A stretch of 64,000 bases of DNA from Plazaster borealis (Eukaryota > Echinodermata > Asteroidea > Forcipulatida > Labidiasteridae): NCBI GenBank assembly GCA_021014325.1, contig CM037472.1, positions 10,788,001-10,852,000 on the forward strand, read 5' to 3'. Each line of letters opens with the position of its first letter. Position 1 is the first letter of the stretch. The notes beneath the pieces are model-generated. The model ran no database searches, had not been told where the DNA came from, and was given only the letters and a program-made list of their open reading frames with translations. Made by a program: the position numbers and the translations under genes. Positions 57,401-64,000 of this stretch are shown in pieces.

Positions 57401-60400
57401 TTATATACACCAATCCTTCACCGATCTTGAACTCTTGGTGGCAGCAGACAAACTGCGGTGGTACTGCGGTGGTACGACCTTGCCACTTATGTAACTATTA
57501 TTTATAAACAACCATTATTTACATATAACCATTTATAAATTAACTAGTGTAGCCCAGCCCTTAAGCCCATCGATAGGCAGCGCAGTACCACCCAGGTACC
57601 ACCGCAGTAATTGAGGCGTTTCTGCTGCCACCAAGAGTTCAAGATCGGTGATGGATTGGTGTATAGCGCATTTTACAATAAACGTCTCAATGCGCTTTAC
57701 ATTACATGGTATATATCTACAACATGGTATCCACATACATGGTATATATCTACAACTAAAAAGGATTGAAACAAACAGTGGGTTCCAATTACCAAACGTA
57801 TACAATCCCTTTAAAAATGGCGGCGGGATGACGTAAATGCATAAGGTCCAATTATACATAATCGTATTGACATGAATAAATCCTACAGGCTGTTAACCGG
57901 TCCACGGAGATACCAGTTCCAAAGAAGGCAAACGTCGGCGGTCAATGCGGCCTCAGAGATGAGCAGTCCATCCTGACGCTACAGTGGGACGAAGGACGAA
58001 GCACCCTGAAAATAACCTTTCAAAAGGTGTGCCACGGTTGAATTATTGTCTGTTTGTCCGTCTGTCTTGTGTGGTGTCTGTGTGTTCTGATAACATTCAT
58101 AACATAGTAGTAGACCGTCTCTGTTTTAGAAACGCTTCAATTCGTGTTGTCTGTTCATGTTTGTTTTGTGGTTTGTTTATTTGTTTGTTTTTTAACAATA
58201 AATGGACGTAGACACAAAGAAAAAGTTTCTTGAAATTCAAATTATTCATCAAATATGAAAATCTTAATTATCTGAAAATCGTACCCACCCAACTTAACTG
58301 TCAAACGTACCCCACTATCTGACAATTGTATCCCTACTATCTAACAATTATTTATACTTTTCAGTTCATGCTGTTCAAATCAATAAATATATATTTTTGA
58401 TACTGACAATTTGAAACGAGTAGGCCTACAACCAACGATAGCAGTGTAAAAACTAGTCAAATCACATTTTGTTTACTGCATATTTGATTTACAAAGTAGC
58501 GGAACACATTAAAAGCTAAGTTTCGATTCTTCTCCACATAAGAAACATTGTTTACCAAGCCGTTGTTTTTATTTCAATATCTATTTGATTTAGAAAAATG
58601 CAACAAAGAAGGGTAACCCAAACTTCTGGGAGGCCAGGATGATCAAGTTCACCTTTGACACCGGGGACATCAAGTACTTTGACTCAGCAATCAACGGTTG
58701 GTATATATAGTTCAAAAATTGGTATATTTACCACTCACACAAATCCTTGTCATTTGATTGGTGGAACACGCGTCACGTGTCATATATTTACTGCCGCGAC
58801 GCTCATAAAGTTAATATGGGACAGGTGCCCCTCCAATCATAAAAGAAAACAAGAAATCAAACATAGTTATAATACAAAATATGTAAACAAAACCTTGAAC
58901 GATTTTGCGCCTAGTTGGGCGGTGCCCAGGGCACATGCCCCTCCCCTTCCCTAGCAACGCCACTGCTCTCATGACAATTTGCAAACAGAAACTGCTCGCT
59001 AACCAAATTGATTCCCACTCTCGTAATTTTCCTACATGACAGACGGAATGCACTGCCCAGGATTTGTGTAGATTACTCAAAAGAAGTTAATTACAGTTGA
59101 GATCGAACAACCGAAAATGTCTTACATAAAGGCAGAATTGAAAAAAAAAATAGGCAAACAAGCAACTTTTAAAATGTTCAAATTGGCTGCCATTTTCTCT
59201 GTTATTCTACCTATATTTTTTCAAATGACAAATCTGCGATGGCCTTGAATTCCATCACCTACCTGCCGTATAGCATGCAACTCCAAGCTGCTTATTAGCA
59301 CCAAGGGGGTTAATCCAGCACAAAGAATACCACACCAGCCCTTGCATGTTCCCATTTATACACCTGGGTTAAGAGAAGCAATTATGGCTAAGTGCCTTGC
59401 TGAAGGACACAAGTGTCATGAGCGGGAATCGAACCCACATCCCGATGACTTGACCACCTGGGCCCAATTTCATACAGCATATAAGCACAATAACTTGCTT
59501 AAGCACACAAAAACTCTTGCTTAGGAAAATAGGTTACCAGCCAAAATACCATACAGTACCATACATTGCTGTGACTGGTACCCCACTCATGTCATGCTTA
59601 GCAAAGAAATTTGCCGAGCAGAAATTTCTGCTAAACAGCTTTATGAAAATTGTGCCCAGAACCGTTGTTTTCAACCCTCGTTCGTTTCTCCCTGCAGCCG
59701 GACCGAGGATAGTGCACTCCGATCCATCCATGAGATTTTTCGCCGCGCCGATGGGCAACGCACGAGTGTGCGATAGTGAAGATGACATCAACATGATGTC
59801 AGCGGCCAACACAACAGAGACGGTTACCATGGAAATAAGTGAACTAGAAATGCAGCCATTTGGAATGGTGAACGGTACATTTGGTGAAGGTAAATAATTA
59901 ATTGATTTCTGATCGGAAGTGTTTTGACAAAGTAAAGGATTCTGGTTAATTATCGAAACATTTTGTTTCATTCTGAAAGCTCGAACATAATTCATACCAC
60001 TATCAATCCTCCAGAAAAATGATTTCTTCTAAAACACTGTCAATGTCGAGAAAAAAAATCGCAATCGAAGACCCAACAAATTAACAATTGCTTATATCGA
60101 TTGCCTCAGGGGAAATAAGCCCGATACAAACGTGATCAAAATCCCCGCCAAAACAAAAACGCTTTAAAAGCAAAGAAGTCGGCAGGAAACCAGCGACAAT
60201 GTTTGATATCAAATGATACTTTGGCTGTTTAAGCTTTCTGACATTATATTTGTTTTCTCTGCTTCACAAATGTGTGCTTTTAAACCGATTTATGAAATTT
60301 GAAGTAAGTTGGTTATACGTAAGGTTCTTTGTTTGGTTTTTGTCAACGTAATGCCGATTTATGGTAAATTACCAAGAAAGATACAATAAAAGTCACATGT

Positions 60401-61001
60401 CAAAGTTTCAGTTGAATTCCTCGCTACTTATTGAGAAAACAGCACAAAAACCCTACCATTATATAATCATAAAGAACGTCGAATCCATCCATGTTTAGCG
60501 AGGTGACAGCGGGTACCAACCGCATCTCTGGCCGTATTGAGAGCTGCATTCAAACGGACACCACGGAAATTTCCAAAAGTCGCCTTTAGGCGATCTTTGG
60601 AGATTCAAATTTGTCGACAAACTTTTACTGATTTCTTATCAACGGTGGCAACTCAGACATAAAAAAATTTGCAGGTTGCTCACTACCATTACCATCTTTA
60701 TAACAAGGAGGTTTTCGGATTGAAATTACACAATTTCTTTTCAGGGTCATTACCAAAGTATGACATTACCTTTAAGACACCAATGTTTGTTTTATTAAAC
60801 CAATCAGATAACGTTCTTGTACATTTATTGACAGGTGCCGATTGTGGAGAAGATTTGATCGAGAACCCAAGCACCAATGTGGCCTCCATTGCAGTAGGAG
60901 CAACGCTAGCGTGCCTCATTTTAGTAGTCATTATTGTGTACGCAGTGGGCCGTAAGATGGGCGCCATCAACGACAGGTCTGGCTACAAATCAGTCGAGTA
61001 G
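48343..61001 (+). CDS. LAMP-family lysosome-associated membrane glycoprotein, 7 coding exons
   Basis: Joining 48343-48418, 55991-56397, 56742-56909, 57889-58026, 58594-58696, 59698-59889 and 60835-61001 gives 416 codons plus stop. All introns are GT-AG and all phases match. Residues 1-31 form a signal peptide (LRGLVMLVLCGG). Residues 32-161 are an acidic linker with DQASEADEPQPA-type repeats. Residues 190-365 are one LAMP luminal domain with cysteines 196 (or 200), 237, 322 and 365. N-glycosylation sites lie at 220, 265, 335 and 356. A transmembrane helix spans 377-400. The tail ends GYKSVE and carries the GYxxPhi signal that sends LAMPs to lysosomes through AP adaptors. Human LAMPs usually have two domains and a Pro/Ser/Thr-rich hinge; here there is one domain and an acidic linker. 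LAMPs protect and shape the lysosomal membrane. Subtype cannot be decided. Confidence 0.92.
48675..49016. mobile_element. MITE with TTAA flanks (family A, inverse orientation)
   Basis: Inverse orientation relative to 5132: AAAGGCATCGTACAC, then GTCAAAGACTAATATCC and CACTTGGTGTATCCCAAC. The far end is CCTCCCTTTAA. TTAA lies at both edges. It is inside LAMP intron 1. Confidence 0.75.
51037..51176. mobile_element. Short inverted-repeat element (CGATTTCACAAAG ends)
   Basis: The left end TCGATTTCACAAAGC and right end GTGAAATCGA are inverted. Internal AAGATT...AATCTT phrases are also inverted. The form and size fit a MITE. It lies in LAMP intron 1. Confidence 0.6.
51205..51320 (+). mobile_element. 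SINE 3' tail remnant
   Basis: TTATGCGCTTTTGATC then GGGGCGCAATATAAATC and an ATT-rich simple tail resemble the 3' end of tRNA-derived SINEs. No head is seen. Confidence 0.45.
53277..53301. promoter_or_regulatory. Two palindromic CRE sites 17 bp apart
   Basis: TGACGTCA occurs at 53277-53284 and again at 53294-53301. Further half-matches GACGTCAT and GACGTC lie near 53209 and 53175. CREB/ATF factors bind this palindrome. The pair lies in LAMP intron 1, about 2.7 kb before exon 2. Confidence 0.4.
53470..53662. mobile_element. MITE with GGGCCC ends, copy 1
   Basis: The ends GGGCCCCAATTTCCTAAAGC and GCTTTATGAAATTGGGCCC are inverted. Internal CTTAGCAAGTTTTTGTGCTT is shared with copies at 53657 and 59460. 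More diverged than the neighbour. Confidence 0.65.
53657..53833. mobile_element. MITE with GGGCCC ends, copy 2
   Basis: Starts GGGCCCAATTTCATAAAGC and ends GCTTCATGAAATTTGGCCCA. It shares its first six bases with the end of copy 1, so the two are end to end. Internal GGTTACCAGCCGAAATACC is the same as near 59533. Confidence 0.75.
54719..54802. mobile_element. Half of a GACCC-rich MITE
   Basis: ACACTCTAAAAACTC, GGGTCCATTTCTGGGTCAG and CTGACCC match the left part of the complete element at 61315-61658. The other half is missing. Confidence 0.6.
55991..56397 (+). CDS. LAMP exon 2 (acidic repeat linker)
   Basis: Acceptor TTTGATTTCAAG, donor GAG|GTATGG. The first two bases complete a Gly codon. 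It encodes FCVCVDEV then a run very rich in Asp, Glu, Gln and Pro. Imperfect 14-16-residue repeats (DQASEADEPQPAD, DQASEADELQPDD, DQTSDVDEPQPAD) lie at about residues 65-110. The exon is far more GC-rich than its flanks. Few hydroxyl-rich mucin stretches are seen, unlike the hinge of vertebrate LAMPs. Confidence 0.88.
56742..56909 (+). CDS. LAMP exon 3 (start of the luminal domain)
   Basis: Acceptor TTTTGTTTTACAG, donor AAG|GTGCAT, phase 0 on both sides. Reads SSPICLRACFAASFVIDYV, the first conserved cysteine strand of the LAMP domain, with an extra cysteine four residues on. The mucin-like phrase SATSVSSQKPK precedes it. Confidence 0.9.
57058..57814. mobile_element. MITE (family B) with TTAA flanks and a nested foldback element
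   Basis: The left end TTAAAGGCATCGTACACG and right end ACGTATACAATCCCTTTAA are imperfect inverted repeats. The first 310 bases match 28541-28880. It is interrupted at about 57380-57745 by another element whose arms (57403-57446 and 57622-57665) are 44-bp inverted repeats with one mismatch. All lies in LAMP intron 3. Confidence 0.75.
57889..58026 (+). CDS. LAMP exon 4
   Basis: Acceptor AAATCCTACAG, donor AAG|GTGTGC, phase 0. Encodes AVNRSTEIP (N-glycosylation site), GGQCGLRDEQ with the second conserved cysteine, and beta strands ILTLQWDEG and LKITFQK. Confidence 0.9.
58594..58696 (+). CDS. LAMP exon 5
   Basis: Acceptor ATTTGATTTAG, donor AACG|GTTGGT (a weaker donor). It encodes KNATKKGNP (glycosylation site) and MIKFTFDTGDIKYFDSAIN, and ends one base into an Ala codon. 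Confidence 0.85.
58740..58968. mobile_element. Transposon-end remnant in LAMP intron 5
   Basis: CCCAGGGCACATGCCCC and CCCTAGCAACGCCACTG near 58925-58967 resemble the ends of decayed DNA transposons (CAGTGGCGTTGCTAGGG type). The other end is not clear. Confidence 0.4.
59235..59459 (-). mobile_element. tRNA-derived SINE, minus strand
   Basis: Read on the minus strand: GTGGGTTCGATTCCCGC (B-box), TGTCCTTCAGCAAGGCACTT and CCAGGTGTATAAATGGG. These parallel the SINE copies at 17640 and 18301. The A-box half is missing where a GGGCCC MITE begins at 59460. Confidence 0.7.
59460..59658. mobile_element. MITE with GGGCCC ends, copy 3
   Basis: Starts GGGCCCAATTTCATACAGC and ends GCTTTATGAAAATTGTGCCCA. 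It has the same internal GGTTACCAGCCAAAATACC as copy 2. It stops 39 bases before LAMP exon 6, so it may supply part of the branch-point region. Confidence 0.75.
59698..59889 (+). CDS. LAMP exon 6
   Basis: Acceptor TTTCTCCCTGCAG, donor GAAG|GTAAAT. Encodes AGPRIVHSDPSMRFFAAP, ARVCDSEDDI with the third conserved cysteine, the NTT glycosylation site, and strands up to FGMVNGTFGE. It starts and ends one base into a codon. Confidence 0.9.
60835..61001 (+). CDS. LAMP exon 7 (last cysteine, membrane helix, tail, stop)
   Basis: Acceptor CATTTATTGACAG. Encodes GADCGEDLIENP (fourth cysteine), a hydrophobic helix (IAVGATLACLILVVIIVYAV), then GRKMGAIND and the tail GYKSVE with TAG at 60999. The GRK after the helix and the GY motif are typical of LAMP tails. 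Confidence 0.92.
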
Positions 61002-62280
61002 TTCGATGACCTTTGGCTTACCCCCACAAAACCCGTTATTTATTTATTTACTTATTAATATTCACTCCTATTTATTTTGTCCAAGCTGCTCCCAAAATGC
61101 AAAACGTACCGGACACACAGTGTATAGATGTTTTACCTTATTATTAAATTGTTTATTTCACACGAAGTGTTTAAAGTTACTTTTGAATATTTGCATTTTC
61201 CGATTCCGTTTCATAACTCAAAATGAACCTTCTTTCGCCTTTCTTCAAAGGTATTGCATTTCCAAGACAATGATTTTCTTCGGTTGAAACGGATGCTTCA
61301 TTTTTAAATAAGAGACACTCCAAAAACTCCTGGGTCAGAATTGACCCGGATCCGGGTCCCGTGAGGGCTGACCCATTTCTGTGTCAGTATGACCCGGAAT
61401 CTGTGTCAACGTGACCCATCCGAAAACTACTGGGTCAGAATTGACCCAGATCCGGGTCCCGTGAGGGCCTGACCCATTTCTGTTTCAGTATGACCCGGAA
61501 TCTGTGTCAACATGACCCAGAAATGGGTCACACTGTCGCAGATTCCGAAATAATCCAATTTTCTGACCAGTTTCCGGGTGAGCCTGACCCAGAAGTGGGT
61601 CAGGTCCCCTTGGGATCCGGAATACGGGTCAATTCTGACCCGGGAGTTTTTAGAGTGTTGTATTGTTAGGTCAACCTTAAGGTAGCTGCGATGTGTGGTT
61701 TACAAAGAGTCTAGGACTCAATTTGGGCCATCGCTTGTTACCAATGGTGGACCATATCATCTTAAAAGATAGTACCTTCATTGAAAACTTCATACTTTCA
61801 CCTTGATGGTTTGTTTCATCAGTAATTATTCCAACTTAATGTGCAATAATACAACTGTAACTAGTAAGTATATAATGTGTAAAATAGAAGGTATCAATTG
61901 TCTTTAGTAAAACATTATTTAATATGGTGATTTTAAATAGCACAGTGTGTGACGAAGTTGTGTGTCAATGCGTAGGTTAAACTTAGAGAATTGTATATTT
62001 ATATAATCGGAACAGATGCTGGCAAAGTGTGGTAAGAGAAGACGTATTACTGCAAGATAATTAGTTCTATTCGCGATTATGTTATTTTATATATTTATTT
62101 GGATCTTTTATTAACAATTATTTCGTTGAATAATGTGACAACCGCAAACACAACATCGGACTACTTAGAAACAGGTTGTTTTAGAAAACACTTTTGAAGC
62201 AAAATAAATGTACCTTGAGACTGTGTTTTCTTCTGTTTTAGAAACGGTATCGTGTAAAAGCAAACATGAAATAAATTAGC
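61002..62280 (+). other. Probable LAMP 3' UTR and downstream sequence
   Basis: AATAAA signals occur at 62203-62208 and near 62270, about 1.2 kb after the stop, so a long 3' UTR is possible. A MITE lies inside at 61315-61658. No other gene is seen. Confidence 0.45.
61315..61658. mobile_element. MITE with GACCC-rich inverted ends
   Basis: The left end ACACTCCAAAAACTCC with TGGGTCAGAATTGACCC and the right end CGGGTCAATTCTGACCC with GGGAGTTTTTAGAGTGT are inverted over about 34 bases. Within it, a block of about 115 bases is repeated twice (starting near 61321 and 61430). A half copy is at 54719. Confidence 0.8.
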
Positions 62281-63814
62281 ATGAAATGTTTGAAAAGTCT
62301 GTGCCTGCTTTTAATTCTTTGAAAATGAAACCATTGCATTTCTATTATATGGTTGTTTATTCAACTTTTTGGAAGGGGTAATTGTTTTAATCTAATAGGC
62401 AGAATAAAGAGGGGCTCCAAGATCGACCTCAGTTTTGTAATGCACTCATTTTCCAATAGGTAGAGTCATCGTGAAAGTTTAAAAAGAACAAGTCTCTGAG
62501 CTTAAAATGGAGTCAAATGCCATTTTGTTTGATACACTTTCACAGTAGCGTAATTGGGGGGGGGCACGGCAGATTATCGTGTAAACAATACTAAATTACA
62601 TACAAAAGGCGTTGAAAATGGGCTTGTTTAAGAAAAAGGCAAACGGAAACTTGGCCAGAAATGCCCCCCTAGAAAAAATGGTGCACCCCCTTGTGTCCCT
62701 CTAATATTTACCCTAGTTACGGCGCTGGTCTTTCAGAGCGAAATTCGAAATATGACGTCATTGAATGTCAACAATAAATATATTTTCATAGTATTCCACG
62801 CAGGAATTTCTTTTCAAAGTCAAAAAGTCGATTTAAATTCCGTTTTGATTGAATTTAAGGGCAATTAAGAAATGAACTAAAAGTTACGAGACTTGGTGTA
62901 CAGTCCCATACAAATTATTGACAAATAGTTGACAAATAATTTTGCACTGGAAGGGTATGAAAAACACATTGGATTTTACATCGTTTTAGAAGTTAATTAA
63001 GAACTTGCAATTTTCTCTCTCTCAGAAAGACTCTGTCTTTTGGCATATTTCAAGTCATGGCAGGTAAAATGTCGTGTAGTTTAGAATAAGAGAACACAAA
63101 CAATACTAAATATTATTTGATGTAATCTCCCGTACTGAAATGAAATGAACCCTAATCTCGTCATTGCGAGACCACGAAATTTTCTCAAAATAGTTAATGT
63201 GTCCATAATATACTCTGCATGACGACATGTGATTCGAACTTTTGAGGCTCTTTTTATTGTCACGTGATGTCAAGTTTGACGTCATTTGAAAGCAGAAGGA
63301 GTGGACAACAAATTTGTGTGTTTTTAAGGACTTAGTATCCGTCAAATGGTACTGCAATGCCGATTTTGAAGCACATCACAAAATTAAGCACTCCTTTGAG
63401 GTCTAAGCGTTGTTTAAATTAAAAGTTTATGTTTGATTTACTTATTGTCGATCAAACGGGGACACCTGTTTAATGTAGATCGCCCTCTGTTGGTTCGGCG
63501 CTTTATCATTACCTGGAGAAGTCTGTTTCTCATTGAACTCTCAATTTGTAGTTAAACTGCGGTGTATCACATCAAAGAGTGCAGGATTCTTATACACTAA
63601 ACATATTTTTTGTTTCCTTTTCAGCGCTGAGTCAACATGTGTAGACTGCTTTTACCTCATATATTTGTTCCACGCTGTATTAATAACTAGAGCAAGCTCT
63701 TCAGGCTATGGACTTTAACATTCAATTTTTCTGCGGTAAATTTGAAGACAGTTTTTACGTCGTAGCTTTTTCAATTTTGTTATTTTTCAGTGCTGATCAT
63801 TATTTGAAGAAGCT
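62281..63814. other. Intergenic, one transposon scrap
   Basis: CAGTAGCGTAATTGGGGGGG near 62543 and CCCTAGTTACGGCGCTG near 62712 are inverted-type ends of a decayed element of about 185 bases. The rest is AT-rich. Frames at 63081-63357 (minus) and 63533-63718 (plus) are not supported as genes. Confidence 0.5.
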
Positions 63815-64000
63815 CTTTACACTGCAAAAACTGGGGCGTTAAAATTTACACCATGGGTGTTGTCATATATAGATACCAAAGAGAGAATCAAAATTCTCAT
63901 CACATGGTGTTAAAATAACATCAATGTCATTGTGTTGGCAGAAATTAGTGTTATTTTAACACCCTATGGTGTACATTTATGTTCTTTTTGGTATCTATAT
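63815..64000. mobile_element. Inverted-repeat element, cut by the window end
   Basis: Starts ACACTGCAAAAACTGGGGCG then TTAAAATTTACACC. The phrase ATATAGATACCAAAGAG near 63868 is inverted as TTTTTGGTATCTATAT at the end of the window. GGTGTTAAAATAAC and GTTATTTTAACACC form another inverted pair (63907 and 63950). Confidence 0.6.

Overview
This window is nuclear DNA of an animal, most likely a marine invertebrate deuterostome and probably an echinoderm (a sea star fits best). Reasons seen in the sequence: one clear intron-rich gene with GT-AG introns, long AT-rich non-coding stretches, and many SINE, LINE, DIRS and MITE remnants. The sea-star suggestion rests on my recollection of similar repeats and is an inference.

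Layout. 0.7-3.9 kb and 7.9-9.85 kb hold broken DIRS-type retroelement pieces (gag-like, reverse transcriptase and RNase H). 6.6-7.5 kb on the minus strand holds a decayed, intron-containing gene or transposon fragment. 10.5-15.7 kb is a chain of old tandem repeats (68, 25, about 70 and about 156 bp units). 16.0-18.3 kb on the minus strand is a rearranged RTE-like LINE carrying tRNA-Leu-derived SINE copies. It is flanked by two copies of one 0.8 kb segment (14.9-15.7 and 19.1-20.05 kb). 20-23.6 kb is AT-rich with no gene seen. 23.65-23.85 kb has two tRNA-like units facing each other. 24.0-25.4 kb is a 47-bp minisatellite, followed by a 108-bp repeat array (25.7-26.4 kb) and a 110-bp array (26.86-27.18 kb).

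The most striking region is 30.2-40.9 kb: about 9 kb of a 22-bp satellite (roughly 400 units). It is cut by four full and one partial copies of a conserved spacer of about 375 bp. A diverged relative of the spacer lies just outside the array at 29.18-29.49 kb, where it reads as two in-frame minus-strand exons. The spacers keep splice-like sites at matching positions, so the array may have grown from a unit made of a gene end plus satellite. Two further minus-strand exons, with good splice sites and matching phase, lie at 41.64-42.11 kb.

The one confident gene is on the plus strand from 48343 to 61001. It has seven coding exons encoding a 416-residue LAMP-family lysosomal membrane protein: signal peptide, acidic repeat linker, one LAMP luminal domain, a transmembrane helix and a GYxxPhi tail. 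Its introns contain several MITEs, and its upstream region has an E-box close to the CLEAR element known for lysosomal genes. The end of the window (61-64 kb) holds its presumed 3' UTR, more MITEs and the start of another inverted-repeat element. Nearly all other open frames are products of repeats and are not called as genes.
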